A stretch of 64,000 nucleotides of DNA, from NCBI RefSeq assembly GCF_019972155.1, contig NZ_BOVL01000005.1, forward strand, positions 402,882 to 466,881, in the 5' to 3' direction. Below are positions 54,186 through 63,551 of this stretch, piece after piece; position 1 is the first letter of the stretch; every line of letters begins with the position of its first letter. The DNA comes from Bradyrhizobium sp. RD5-C2 (GTDB taxonomy: Bacteria; Pseudomonadota; Alphaproteobacteria; Rhizobiales; Xanthobacteraceae). Made by a program: the position numbers and the translations under genes. The notes under the pieces were generated by a model. The model did not search any database, was not told where the DNA came from, and saw nothing but the letters and a program-made list of their open reading frames with translations.

Positions 54186-54595
54186 TATCGTCTCACCAGG
54201 CCGCGCGCCGCGCTGGCATCGCCATAGGCGGCGCAGGCCCGTTCGGGGTCAGCTATCAACTCCGCCCGGACTCGCTTGAACGTTTTGCCGGCCGCTTCGG
54301 ACACCTCGGGACGGAATTTACGCGGATCGTAGTCATTGCCATCGTTAGCCTTGATGGCCGCGTCAAAGGCGCCGATCATGGCCATGGCGGCGTCGGGGCT
54401 GCCGAGAAGCGTGGCGCCGAGCTGAACGCCGCCGGCACCATTGGCCTCATAGCCGGTGCATCGTTGTTCGAGCACCGCGGCCGCGGTGGCGAGCTCGTCG
54501 AGGAACGTCGCCTCGGCGTCGGTGAGCATTGCGGCGCGCGCCTGCTGGGCCACGATCATCGCGAGCAGCGCGATGGCTGTTGTTTTGATGTTCAT
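54182..54595 (-). CDS. Small secreted protein, unknown function
   Basis: 137 residues with a signal peptide (KTTAIALLAMIVAQQARAAM). The mature protein is helical with two cysteines (QRCTGYE and RACAAYG), perhaps bridged. I do not recognise a family. AGGAGAA is about 8 bases before ATG 54595. Its stop overlaps the glcD stop by 4 bases, in convergent orientation. Confidence 0.7.
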   Translation of the reverse strand: MNIKTTAIALLAMIVAQQARAAMLTDAEATFLDELATAAAVLEQRCTGYEANGAGGVQLGATLLGSPDAAMAMIGAFDAAIKANDGNDYDPRKFRPEVSEAAGKTFKRVRAELIADPERACAAYGDASAARGLVRRY

Positions 54596-54929
54596 GGCGG
54601 CGGTTCTCCTGCGGCGGTTGAGCCGCGATCGAAATCACCGGTCGCCGAATGGCGATAACGCCGGCCAGTCCTTTTGGGGCATCAGGGGCCGCGCCGGCTA
54701 TTGGCCCCAAGGCCAACATGCATCGGCGTCGGCCGCAAGCGGACGTGGGGAAATTGCGAGCGCCTTGCCGATCGATCCAATTTGGCTGATCGCGCTAGCC
54801 AACCGATAACCTTAACCGATGCTTGCCGCGGCGGCGTTGGCAAGCCGTCAGGGCTGCCGTTGCGCGTCGCTGCCCTAGTGGCGGCCACCGTTTACACCGC
54901 CTTCAACTGTTCCCCGGTATTTTCCCAAG
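54596..54929. other. 334-bp divergent intergenic region
   Basis: It separates the secreted protein gene and the acyltransferase gene. TTGGCT-N9-AGCCAA (54782-54802) is an inverted repeat that could be an operator. A TTAACC motif lies at about 54813. No gene was recognised. Confidence 0.4.
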
Positions 54930-56126
54930 ATGCATGTCTTCGGGACCACATCGATGCCCAGCCTGGCTGATCAGCTGGCGCTTTCGCGCAATCGGCCCGC
55001 GGGTTTCGACTACATGCGGATCGCGCTGGCGGTATCGATCATCTGCCTGCACAGCCTGAACGTCACGCTCGGGCTCGGCAGGGCACTGGAAATCCTGGGT
55101 TCGTTCCGCATCGGCATCGCGATGGTCCTCGCGCTGTTCTTCGCGCTCAGCGGCTTCCTGGTGACGGCGAGCCTGCAGCGGTGCAAGAGCCTGATCTCCT
55201 TCCTCGGCCTGCGCGTGCTTCGGATCGGGCCCGCGCTCGCGGTCGAGACGACGCTGTCGGCGGTCATCATCGGCTCGGTGTTCACCGAACTGCCGTTGGC
55301 GCAGTACGTCGCCGACCCGAAATTCCACGCCTATTTTCTCAACATGGTCGGCGACATCCATTACGAGCTGCCGGGCGTCTTCCTGCACAATCCGATGCCG
55401 GACGTGGTGAATGCCCAGCTCTGGACGGTGCCGTATGAATTGTGGTGCTACGTCATCCTGGCGCTGCTCGCGGTGACCACGATCTGTTTCAGCAGGGTGG
55501 CGTACCTTGTGTTCCTGGTGATCGTTCAGGTCGCGCTGGTGAGCTACGACGTCTATCGCTGGGAGGAGGTGCCGATCCAGCTTCGCCCGCATCTTCTGGT
55601 GTTCTGCTTCCTTGCCGGTGTCGGCTTCTACCTCTGGCGCGACAAGGTGCCGTTCAACCGCACGGCGTTCCTAGTCGCGCTGTTGCTGTGCGCCGCCGGG
55701 ATGGCCACGGGTCGCGGCGACGCGCTGGCTCCGGTGCCGGCCGCCTATGCCGCGTGCTATCTCGGCCTGATGAATCCCCGGCGGAGCTGGATCGTATTGT
55801 CAGGCGATTACTCCTACGGGCTCTACCTCTATGGTTTCGTCATCCAGCAGTGCGTTGCCGCGTTCGGCCCGCCGGTTCAGCACTGGTATCTCAACATCCT
55901 GATCAGCCTGCCACTCGCCTTCGGCGTCGCCGTCGCGTCCTGGCATCTCGTCGAGAAACACGCGCTGGGGCTCCGCGGCCATGTCGAGACGTTCGAGGTC
56001 GCGGTGCTGTCGCGGATTTCGATCGTCGGCTTCTGGCGCAAGTCGCCCGAGCAGGCCGAACGAGAGGCTGTCGTCCAGCCAGGGCCAATCAATCCGGTTC
56101 GACCGATCGTTCTTTCCGGGCGGTAA
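54930..56126 (+). CDS. Acyltransferase 3 family membrane protein
   Basis: 398 residues with about ten helices in the OafA/ExoZ pattern: RPAGFDYMRIALAVSIICLH near the N-terminus, ALFFALSGFLVTASLQR, the AQLWTVPYELWCY motif and SYGLYLYGF later. Such proteins O-acetylate exopolysaccharide or lipid substrates. The start is 54930 or ATG 54954; neither has a strong ribosome-binding site. The C-terminal tail (about 365-380) is duplicated just downstream. Confidence 0.87.
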   Translation: MHVFGTTSMPSLADQLALSRNRPAGFDYMRIALAVSIICLHSLNVTLGLGRALEILGSFRIGIAMVLALFFALSGFLVTASLQRCKSLISFLGLRVLRIGPALAVETTLSAVIIGSVFTELPLAQYVADPKFHAYFLNMVGDIHYELPGVFLHNPMPDVVNAQLWTVPYELWCYVILALLAVTTICFSRVAYLVFLVIVQVALVSYDVYRWEEVPIQLRPHLLVFCFLAGVGFYLWRDKVPFNRTAFLVALLLCAAGMATGRGDALAPVPAAYAACYLGLMNPRRSWIVLSGDYSYGLYLYGFVIQQCVAAFGPPVQHWYLNILISLPLAFGVAVASWHLVEKHALGLRGHVETFEVAVLSRISIVGFWRKSPEQAEREAVVQPGPINPVRPIVLSGR

Positions 56127-56149
56127 CCCCTAACCATTACTTGCTGCGA

Positions 56150-56245
56150 ATTCGGTCTCGGATTTCGATCATCGGCTTCTGGCGCAGGTCGCCCGAGCGG
56201 GTCGGGTTGCGCGCAAGGTTCGGCAACAGCGGCGCATCGATCTGA
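56150..56245 (+). pseudogene. Duplicated 3' tail of an acyltransferase gene
   Basis: 56156-56204 repeats 56011-56059 with about 90 per cent identity and encodes RISIIGFWRRSPERVG where the intact gene encodes RISIVGFWRKSPEQAE. The copy ends at a TGA at 56243-56245, in another frame. It is likely the remnant of a second, deleted acyltransferase gene. Confidence 0.65.
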
Positions 56246-56290
56246 TCTGCGCGCGGGGAGGGATTGGTATCCTCCCCGCGGCGCCGTCGC

Positions 56291-56776
56291 TCACAGCAAT
56301 ACGTATTGCGTCCGCTCGCGCTTGGCGAGCAGCGGCAGTGCCTGCTCCGCGATGTAGGTCTTGAAGTAGGCGCTCTCCGCGTGAGCCTTGAACGCCGCTT
56401 TGTCCTGGAACAATTCGTAGAACAGGAATTGCGCCGGATTGTCCTTGCCGCGGCCGATCAGGAACAGCTTGGTGCCGGGGTCCTTCTGCGCCTCCGGCAG
56501 GAAACCGTCGAGAATTGCCGCGACCTTGTCGGCCTGGCCTTCCTTGGCTTCCCATTGCGCCACGACCAGAAGGCCTGACGTGTTGATCACATCGCTGATG
56601 GTTCGAGTGCTCATCGCATAGTGCTTCATTTGCATTCCTCCGTTGCTTTGCTCCGATCGAGCTTGCGATCCGGCCCAGGGTGAGACGCCGGCGATCGTCA
56701 TGATCGCTGCGAACGAGCCGATGGCCGATCGTCGGGTGAGCATCATCGTCGTGGTCGTGCCTTCCGAACGTTTCAT
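56291..56776 (-). CDS. Exported ABM-domain protein (putative quinol monooxygenase)
   Basis: 161 residues with a Tat-like leader (LTRRSAIGSFAAIMTIAGVS). The domain GLLVVAQWEAKEGQADKVAA, then FLFYELFQDKAAFKAHAESA and YFKTYIAEQALPLL, is the antibiotic biosynthesis monooxygenase (YgiN-like) dimeric barrel. Cofactor-free oxidation of quinols is the usual role. ATG 56776 has GGAGG 6 bases upstream. Export of an ABM protein is a little unusual. Confidence 0.85.
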   Translation of the reverse strand: MKRSEGTTTTMMLTRRSAIGSFAAIMTIAGVSPWAGSQARSEQSNGGMQMKHYAMSTRTISDVINTSGLLVVAQWEAKEGQADKVAAILDGFLPEAQKDPGTKLFLIGRGKDNPAQFLFYELFQDKAAFKAHAESAYFKTYIAEQALPLLAKRERTQYVLL

Positions 56777-57091
56777 GATCGCCTCCAGATGATTTGCGCC
56801 AACCGTCGTGCCGGCCGAACCGCACCGCGACAGATAGGGGATCGTGCCGCGCACTCGGTTAGGCCACGGTCGAAATGTCGATGTCGTGAAAATGGTTCGA
56901 CATTGGTCGAAGTGTTGCGTCTCCGCGTCCGCAGGATGCGCGATGTGGCCAAAACCTCGATCAGGGTGGCCCGATCGTCGTTTCCGCCACGGTCGGGCGG
57001 CAAGCCCCGCTCCCGGGCCATTCCGTCGGCGTTGCGACGGTGGGGTTCGGCGCATTTGATCTCGGAGCCAAATTTCGTTACCGACTAGCGG
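56777..57091. other. 315-bp divergent intergenic region before glcE
   Basis: AATGTCGA (56874-56881) and TCGACATT (56897-56904) form an inverted repeat with 8-bp arms. The promoter for glcEF presumably lies to its right. No gene was seen. Confidence 0.45.
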
Positions 57092-58330
57092 GTGGAAACG
57101 CTGAAAGTCAGAGACGTCCAGGACGTCGAAGAGGTGGTGCGCGCGGCTGTCGCCAGCGAGCAGCCGCTCGAGGTCATTGGTCATGGATCGAAACGCGCCA
57201 TCGGCCATCCGATGGCGACCAATGCGGTGCTCGACGTCTCGGTGCTGAACGCGGTCAGCTCCTATGAGCCGAACGAGCTGATCATCACCGTGCAGGCCGG
57301 CGCGCCGCTCGCCGACGTGCAATCCCTGATCGACGCCAAGAACCAGCAATTCGCCTTCGAGCCGATGGACATGTCGGTGCTGCTCGGCACCGCAGGAGCC
57401 GGCACGATCGGCGGCATGATCGGCGCCGGCCTTGCCGGTCCGCGCCGTATCAAGGCCGGCGGCGCGCGGGATCACCTGCTCGGGGCCCATGCGGTGTCCG
57501 GGTTCGGCGACGGTTTCAAGACCGGCGGGCGGGTGGTGAAGAACGTCACCGGCTACGATCTCTGCAAGCTGCTCACCGGTTCCTGGGGCACGCTCGCGGT
57601 CATGACCGAGGTGACGCTCAAGGTGATGCCGAAGCCGGAAGCCGAGCGCACGCTGGTGCTGCGCGGGCTCGATGACGTCGCCGCCAACAAGGCGATGACG
57701 GCAGCGCTCGGTTCGCCCTTCGACGTGTCGGGCGCGGCGCATCTGCCGGGTTCGGCGTTGCGGTCCGGGACCGGCGCACTCGCTGGCCTCGCAGCCTCCG
57801 GCCAGCCGGTCACGCTGGTGCGGCTCGAGGGAATTTCGGCGTCGGCGGCCCACCGCGCGGCGTCGCTGAGCCAGGCACTGTCGTCCTATGGAACGGTCGA
57901 CAGCCTCGCTGACGATGCGTCGGCTTTGATCTGGAGCGCGCTGCGCGACGTGGTGCCGTTCGCGGCGAACGGCGCGCTCGGGGCCTCGCCGGTGTGGCGC
58001 ATCGTTTGCCCGCCGGCCTCGGGCGGCGCGCTGGGCCAGGCGCTGTCGCGCTTAACCGGCGGCGACGTGATCTACGATTGGGGCGGCGGGCTGATCTGGG
58101 CCGCGGTGCCGCAGAGTGCCGACGCGCAGGCCGCGCTGGTCCGCGGCCAGGTCGAGGCAGTCGGCGGGCATGCCACCCTGATCCGCGCCACTGAGGACGT
58201 GCGCCGCGCGGTCGACGTGTTCCAGCCGCAGCCGGCCGGGCTCGCCGCGCTCGGCGAACGTATCAGGGCGAGTTTCGATCCGAGGTCGGTCCTCAACCGC
58301 GGCCGGATGATTCGAGGCGGGGGCGCATGA
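57092..58330 (+). CDS. glcE: Glycolate oxidase subunit GlcE
   Basis: 412 residues, FAD-binding type: GHGSKRAIGHPM near residue 30, LLGTAGAGTIGGMIGAGLAG as the FAD loop, GGRVVKNVTGYDLCKLLTGS, which is typical of GlcE, and a C-terminal SFDPRSVLNRGRM. The start is GTG 57092, with a weak ribosome-binding site. It overlaps glcF by 4 bases. It forms the membrane-associated glycolate dehydrogenase with GlcD and GlcF. Confidence 0.93.
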   Translation: METLKVRDVQDVEEVVRAAVASEQPLEVIGHGSKRAIGHPMATNAVLDVSVLNAVSSYEPNELIITVQAGAPLADVQSLIDAKNQQFAFEPMDMSVLLGTAGAGTIGGMIGAGLAGPRRIKAGGARDHLLGAHAVSGFGDGFKTGGRVVKNVTGYDLCKLLTGSWGTLAVMTEVTLKVMPKPEAERTLVLRGLDDVAANKAMTAALGSPFDVSGAAHLPGSALRSGTGALAGLAASGQPVTLVRLEGISASAAHRAASLSQALSSYGTVDSLADDASALIWSALRDVVPFAANGALGASPVWRIVCPPASGGALGQALSRLTGGDVIYDWGGGLIWAAVPQSADAQAALVRGQVEAVGGHATLIRATEDVRRAVDVFQPQPAGLAALGERIRASFDPRSVLNRGRMIRGGGA

Positions 58331-59643
58331 AGACCGAGTTTAGCCTGGCGCAGCTTGCCGATCCCGACATCAAGGAAGCCGACCAGATCCTGCGCGCCTG
58401 CGTGCATTGCGGCTTCTGCACCGCGACCTGTCCGACCTATGTGCTGCTCGGCGACGAGCTCGATAGTCCGCGCGGCCGCATCTACCTGATCAAGGAGATG
58501 CTGGAGAAGGACAAGCCGCCGACGGCGGATGTGGTCAAGCATATCGACCGCTGCCTGTCGTGCCTCGCCTGCATGACCACCTGTCCGTCGGGCGTGAACT
58601 ACATGCACCTCGTCGACCAGGCCCGGGTCAGGATCGAGCGGGATTACGAACGGCCGCTGACCGAGCGGCTGCTGCGATCGGTGCTTGCCTACGTGCTGCC
58701 GCGGCCGGGCCTGTTCCGGATCAGCATGATCCTGGCTGGGCTTGCCCGTCCGTTCACGGCGCTGCTGCCAACGCCGTCGGTCGGTGCGGCGAGCCCGGGC
58801 CTGCTGCGGCGGATCAAGGCCATGCTGGCGCTGGCGCCGCGCGGTCTGCCGCCGCCGGGGCCGGCTGCGGGAACCGTATTTGCGGCGACCGGCCGGCGGC
58901 GCGGCCGGGTCGCGCTGCTGCAAGGCTGCGCCCAGCAGGTGCTGGCGCCACGCATCAATCAGGCCGCGATCAATGTGCTGACCCGGCACGGCGTCGAGGT
59001 GGTGCTGGTCAAGGACGAGCAATGCTGCGGCGCGCTGACCCATCACATGGGACAGGATGCCGACGCGCTGGCGCGCGCTCGCGCCAACATCTCGGTGTGG
59101 CAAAGGGAAGCGGACCAGAACGGGCTCGACGCCATTCTGGTGACGACCTCGGGCTGTGGGACAGTTGTCAAGGACTACGGCTACCTGCTGCGCGAGGACA
59201 AAACATTCGCCGAGCCGGCCAAGCGAATCTCCGCGCTGGCAAAGGATATCACCGAGTATCTCTCAGCTCTCGAGCTCGCGCCTTCAACGCAGAAGGGCGA
59301 CATCACCGTTGCCTATCACTCGGCTTGTTCGTTGCAGCATGGACAGAAAATCACTCAACTTCCGAAAGAATTGCTTTCCAAGAATGGATTCGTGGTGAAA
59401 GATGTGCCTGAGAGCCATTTGTGTTGCGGTTCGGCGGGGACCTACAACATTCTCCAGCCCGACATTGCGAGCAGATTGCGCGATCGCAAGGTCGCCAATA
59501 TTGCGCTTGTCAAACCGGACATGATCGCTGCGGGCAATATTGGGTGCATGGTTCAGATTGCCGGCGGTACGTCAGTTCCTGTGGTGCACACGATTGAGCT
59601 TCTCGATTGGGCGACAGGAGGTCCCCGGCCAGGATTGAATTGA
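58327..59643 (+). CDS. glcF: Glycolate oxidase iron-sulfur subunit GlcF
   Basis: 438 residues. Two 4Fe-4S motifs are visible: C25-x2-C28-x2-C31-x3-C35 and C76-x2-C79-x2-C82-x3-C86. Two CCG domains follow (EQCCGALTHHMG and HLCCGSAGTYN). It passes electrons from GlcDE to the quinone pool. It is translationally coupled to glcE. Confidence 0.95.
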   Translation: MKTEFSLAQLADPDIKEADQILRACVHCGFCTATCPTYVLLGDELDSPRGRIYLIKEMLEKDKPPTADVVKHIDRCLSCLACMTTCPSGVNYMHLVDQARVRIERDYERPLTERLLRSVLAYVLPRPGLFRISMILAGLARPFTALLPTPSVGAASPGLLRRIKAMLALAPRGLPPPGPAAGTVFAATGRRRGRVALLQGCAQQVLAPRINQAAINVLTRHGVEVVLVKDEQCCGALTHHMGQDADALARARANISVWQREADQNGLDAILVTTSGCGTVVKDYGYLLREDKTFAEPAKRISALAKDITEYLSALELAPSTQKGDITVAYHSACSLQHGQKITQLPKELLSKNGFVVKDVPESHLCCGSAGTYNILQPDIASRLRDRKVANIALVKPDMIAAGNIGCMVQIAGGTSVPVVHTIELLDWATGGPRPGLN

Positions 59644-59856
59644 TCGACTGCCATTCGAGCATGATCCGGACCCCAGCCTTGCCCTGACGCAAACTGAAGG
59701 ACCGGCGCTTCCCTGCCACAGACGCGAAGCGATCGCGCGGCCATCATGCCCGACAAGCGAAGTGGAGGGTGCCTCTCCCCGAGGTGCAGCTGCTGACCGG
59801 CAAGCGATCACTTCAATACGCGGTGGACTCAAATCAGCGGCAACAGGAGGACCACG

Positions 59857-60258
59857 ATGGCGAAGTCGAAGAAGGCGAAGAAAAGCAAGAAGGCCAAAAA
59901 GGCCAAGAAGGCGGTAGCGGCGAAGAAGAAGTCCGCGAAGAAGTCGGCCAAGAAGACTGCGAAGAAGGCCGCGAAGAAGTCTGCAAAGAAATCGGCGAAG
60001 AAGTCCGCCAAGAAGACAGCCAAGAAAGCTGCGAAGAAGGCTGCTCCGAAGAAGGCCGCGCCCAAGAAGGCCGCGAAGCCGGCTGCGAAGAAGGCCGCCA
60101 AGAAGAGCGCTCCGAAGAAGGCCGCCGCGCCGAAGCCGGTCGCCCCGGTCGCAGCACCCTCGGCGCCCGAGCCTGCGCCGCAGCCGGCCCAGAGCTGGGC
60201 CACGCCGAGCCACGAGCCCGCGCCGAGTTGGGGCACGTCCGACAGCGAGCACCACTAG
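59857..60258 (+). CDS. Lys/Ala-rich histone H1-like protein
   Basis: 133 residues. Residues 1-95 are almost only Lys, Ala and Ser in KKSAKK/KKAAKK repeats; the rest is Pro/Ala-rich and ends in WGTSDSEHH. The pattern matches bacterial H1-like nucleoid proteins (HctB/Hc2-like). AGGAGG lies 7 bases before ATG 59857. A strong terminator follows. The repeat resembles the tail of the protease-nuclease at 42387-42629. Confidence 0.9.
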   Translation: MAKSKKAKKSKKAKKAKKAVAAKKKSAKKSAKKTAKKAAKKSAKKSAKKSAKKTAKKAAKKAAPKKAAPKKAAKPAAKKAAKKSAPKKAAAPKPVAPVAAPSAPEPAPQPAQSWATPSHEPAPSWGTSDSEHH

Positions 60259-60286
60259 CCGAACCTTCTATCGGTTCACCTGATCG

Positions 60287-60316
60287 AAGCCGCAGCGGAC
60301 GCCGCTGCGGCTTTTT
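60287..60316 (+). terminator. Strong Rho-independent terminator
   Basis: AAGCCGCAGCGG pairs with CCGCTGCGGCTT around a 3-base ACG loop, followed by more T (TTTTT at 60312-60316). It lies 28 bases after the H1-like gene. Confidence 0.92.
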
Positions 60317-60642
60317 CCGTATCGGCAGCCCGTAGTTTTGCGGAAGCGCGATTCGCAATGGCGCCTCCCGCAGCGCGTAAAACCGTTGCGCGATTCCGGG
60401 TTGGGCGTGTCGTTCAACCGGAACGAGAGCCTCAGCCTTGTGGTGCAAATGCAACACCCGTCAACCAACGTATGGCGAGACTGCCAGAACGCCTAAAAAG
60501 TCGGCAGATGCATGTCTTTTCGCCTTCTCCAAAATGGGGGTGCGTTTCAGATTGAGCACACGCGATTGAGTTGCAGTCCGTTATCGCGCGCCCTGGGGGG
60601 CCACCGGAGCTGGGCTGTCTGGAAAAGTAGATGGGGATCGTC
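60317..60642. other. 326-bp promoter region of the outer-membrane protein gene
   Basis: No coding sequence was recognised. It presumably contains the promoter and leader of the abundant-looking outer-membrane protein. An in-frame ATG at 60631 precedes the chosen start by four codons. Confidence 0.45.
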
Positions 60643-61632
60643 ATGAAGAAACTGGCTTTGTTAGCAACGGCGCTAGCAATGATTTCGAGCTCGGCAATGG
60701 CAGCTGACATGGCGGTGAAGGCCGTCAAGGCGCCGCCGCCGGCTCCCTTCGATCCCTGGGACATCGCCTTCGGTGCAGGTATCGTCAGTGACTACGTGTT
60801 CCGCGGCGTCACCCAGTCGAACCACAATCCGTCGGTCACCGCCTATTTCGAGCCGCGCTACAACGTCAACAAGGACCTGCAGCTCTACATCGGCACCTCG
60901 ACCGAAAGCATCTCCTTCGCCAACCGCGCCGCGGCTGAAGTCGACGTCTACGGCGGTATCCGCCCGACCTTCGGCGCCTTCGCCTTCGACATCGGTGTCT
61001 GGGGTTACCTGTATCCGGGTGGAACCTGCTACTTCGGCGCGCCGTTCGACACCGCCGGCAAGGCGGTCGGCGCCGAGTGCGCCCTCAACTTCCTGCCGAA
61101 CGGCAACGTCATGAAGAAGGACGTCTCGTTCTTCGAAGTCTACGGCAAGGCGACCTGGACCATCAACGACAACTGGGCGTTCACCATCAACGAGTACTAC
61201 TCGCCCAACTTCCTCAACACCGGCGCCTGGGGCAACTACTCCTCGATCATCGGCAAGTACACCGCGCCGAGCACCGTGTTCGGCACCAGCGGCGTCGGCA
61301 TGTACGTGTCGGGTGAGTTCGGCCGGCAGTGGCTCGGCACCTCCGACAGCTTCTACGGCGTTCCGGCATTCCCGAACGGCATCAAGTATGCCGACTACAA
61401 CACCTGGAACATCGGCATCGGCTTTACCTACAAGGTGTTCACGCTCGATCTGCGCTACTCCGACACCGACCTGTCGAAGGGCAATTGCAGCGCCTTCACC
61501 AGCGACTATACCGCGGGCGGCACCAACAACGTGACCCCGATCAATCCGCTCGGCACGGGCTCCAACTGGTGCGGCGCGGCCGGTATCGCCAAGCTCTCGG
61601 TCGACCTGACCGCGATGTCCAACCTGAAGTAA
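60643..61632 (+). CDS. TIGR02001-family outer-membrane protein
   Basis: 329 residues with a signal peptide cut after AMA. DIAFGAGIVSDYVFRGVTQS and NHNPSVTAYFEPRYNVNKD are typical of TIGR02001 proteins; the rest is beta-strand-rich, with many aromatic residues and a terminal KLSVDLTAMSNLK strand. ATG 60643, with GGGGAT 7 bases upstream, directly opens the signal peptide. It is an outer-membrane barrel, perhaps a channel; substrate unknown. Confidence 0.88.
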   Translation: MKKLALLATALAMISSSAMAADMAVKAVKAPPPAPFDPWDIAFGAGIVSDYVFRGVTQSNHNPSVTAYFEPRYNVNKDLQLYIGTSTESISFANRAAAEVDVYGGIRPTFGAFAFDIGVWGYLYPGGTCYFGAPFDTAGKAVGAECALNFLPNGNVMKKDVSFFEVYGKATWTINDNWAFTINEYYSPNFLNTGAWGNYSSIIGKYTAPSTVFGTSGVGMYVSGEFGRQWLGTSDSFYGVPAFPNGIKYADYNTWNIGIGFTYKVFTLDLRYSDTDLSKGNCSAFTSDYTAGGTNNVTPINPLGTGSNWCGAAGIAKLSVDLTAMSNLK

Positions 61633-61657
61633 CTTCCTCACCCGAGGATCACGGGGG

Positions 61658-61690
61658 GCGGCAGAGCAATCTGCCGCTCCTTTTGTTTTG
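61658..61690 (+). terminator. Rho-independent terminator after the outer-membrane protein gene
   Basis: GCGGCAGA-GCAA-TCTGCCGC makes an 8-bp stem with a tetraloop, followed by TCCTTTTGTTTT. Confidence 0.88.
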
Positions 61691-61734
61691 CGGGCGCGGG
61701 TGATGACGAGACTGAAGCGGCAGACTGGCTGCAC

Positions 61735-61751
61735 CTCCCCCGCAAGCGGGA
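61735..61751. repeat. Short CTCCCCCGC/GCGGGAG hairpin
   Basis: CTCCCCCGC-AA-GCGGGAG lies between convergent genes. This short hairpin belongs to a common dispersed sequence in Bradyrhizobium, and only a fragment is present. Confidence 0.5.
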
Positions 61752-61808
61752 GAGGGAGCCGACTGCCTTGCGGGCCGGCTGTTCGCGTTCGCAGCTGAGT
61801 TAGCTCGC

Positions 61809-63551
61809 CTACGACGCGGCGGCCTTGACCTTGTCGCGCAAGGTGAAGCGATCGCCGTCGCGGACCAGCGACACGTTGCGCTGGTGGAAGGCGTCGAGCG
61901 TCGCGCGGTGACCGATCGAGACCACCGTGGTGCCGGGCAGCTTCTCGGCGATCAGTCTGTACAGCGCGGCCTCCGACGGCTCGTCGAGCGAGGCTGTCGC
62001 CTCGTCCAGGAACAGGAATTGTGGCGCATGCAGCAGCGCGCGGGCGATCCCGAGCCGCTGTTGCTCGCCGAGCGACAGCATCCGGTTCCAGTGCGCCTCT
62101 TCCTCGAGTCGCGCCGCGAGCTGCGGCAGTCCGACCGCGGCGAGGACGTCGCGGACCCGTCCCGCATCGTAGCTCGCAGCCTGGCCCGGATAGACCACCG
62201 CATCATGCAGCGAGCCGATCGGCAGATAGGGACGTTGCGGCAGCATCATCAGGCTGGCGTTGGCGGGGACCTGGACTGCGCCGCGGCCGAACGGCCAGAT
62301 GCCGGCCATCGCGCGGAACAGCGTGGACTTGCCGGCGCCGGAGGGACCGGTGACAAGGGTGCGTTCATTGTCGCGAAGGCTGAAGCCGTCAGCCGCGAGC
62401 AGCGGCTTGCCGTCCGGCAGCGTGACCAGGAGATCGTCGAGATCGATCGTGTCGCCGGCTGTGGGCTTGACGTGGATGATGTCCTGCCGCTGCGCGAGTG
62501 CATCGCCACCGCGGATCGATTTCTCGAAGCCGTCAAGACGTGCGACCACCGCCTGCCATTCAGCCAGCGTCCGGTAGGCCGAGATGAAGAAGGACAGCGA
62601 ATCCTGCACGCTGCTGAAGGCGGACGCGGTCTGCATCATGCCGCCGAGCTGAATCTTGTTGGCGAAATAGGCCGGTGCGATCAGCACGTAGGGGAAGATC
62701 ACGGCGGCTTGCGAATAGGCCGAGGTGAACGCGGTCAGCTTCTTGGTTCGTTGCATGATGTCGAGCCAGTTTCCGACCACGAAACCGAAGCGATCGAGCA
62801 ATCGCGTGCGCTCGGCCGGCTCACCGTGCAGCAGTGCGATCTGCTCGGCGTTCTCGCGGGTCCGCACCAGGTTGAAGCGGAAATCGGCTTCGAACCTTTG
62901 CTGACGGAAGTTGAGGTCGACCAGCGGCCTGCCGATCAAATGGGTCAGGACCGTTCCGAGGATCGCGTAGACCAGCGCGCCCAGCACCAGGTAGCCCGGA
63001 ATCGCGAGGTCCTTGCCGAACAAATGCAGCGGCGCCTGATTGGAAAGGCCCCACAGGATGAACACGAAGGAAGCAAGCGTCACCACGGCGCTCAGCAATC
63101 CGATCCCGAGCGCCAGGGTCTGTTCGACGAAGCGCTGGGTGTCGTCGGCGATACGCTGGTCCGGGTTATCGGCCGCGTCGCCGAGCAACTGCATGCGGTA
63201 GTGGTTGGCATCGTGCAGCCAGCCGCCGAGATAACGCGTGGTCATCCAGCGCCGCCAGCGGATCTGCAGCCATTGATTGAGATAGAGCTGGTAGACTTTC
63301 AGGCCGATCCAGAACGTTGCGAGCACGCAGAAATAGCCGATCTGATAGGTGAAGACCGCCTGATCACGCTCCTGCAGCGCGTTGTAGAAAACGTTGTTCC
63401 AGCGGTTGAACAGCACGGTCAGAAAGACGGCGGCGAGCTCGAGTATCACCACCGCGGCCAACAGCCCGCGGCCTGCCCATTTGTCGTCGGAATTGAAGTA
63501 GGGCGAGGCGATGCGCCACACCGTTGCGAGCGTCGAGCGAATGTTGTTCAC
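61809..63551 (-). CDS. SbmA/BacA-type ABC transporter with fused ATPase (YddA-like)
   Basis: 580 residues. The N-terminal SbmA_BacA-like membrane domain has NRWNNVFYNALQERD and RWRRWMTTRYLGGWL. The ATPase has Walker A G402PSGAGKS409, signature LSLGEQQ (492-498) and Walker B FLFLDEA (512-518). Related proteins export or import peptides and vitamin B12-like compounds; BacA matters in rhizobial symbiosis, but this fused form is the YddA/ABCD branch. It is divergent from lctP. Confidence 0.92.
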   Translation of the reverse strand: MNNIRSTLATVWRIASPYFNSDDKWAGRGLLAAVVILELAAVFLTVLFNRWNNVFYNALQERDQAVFTYQIGYFCVLATFWIGLKVYQLYLNQWLQIRWRRWMTTRYLGGWLHDANHYRMQLLGDAADNPDQRIADDTQRFVEQTLALGIGLLSAVVTLASFVFILWGLSNQAPLHLFGKDLAIPGYLVLGALVYAILGTVLTHLIGRPLVDLNFRQQRFEADFRFNLVRTRENAEQIALLHGEPAERTRLLDRFGFVVGNWLDIMQRTKKLTAFTSAYSQAAVIFPYVLIAPAYFANKIQLGGMMQTASAFSSVQDSLSFFISAYRTLAEWQAVVARLDGFEKSIRGGDALAQRQDIIHVKPTAGDTIDLDDLLVTLPDGKPLLAADGFSLRDNERTLVTGPSGAGKSTLFRAMAGIWPFGRGAVQVPANASLMMLPQRPYLPIGSLHDAVVYPGQAASYDAGRVRDVLAAVGLPQLAARLEEEAHWNRMLSLGEQQRLGIARALLHAPQFLFLDEATASLDEPSEAALYRLIAEKLPGTTVVSIGHRATLDAFHQRNVSLVRDGDRFTLRDKVKAAAS

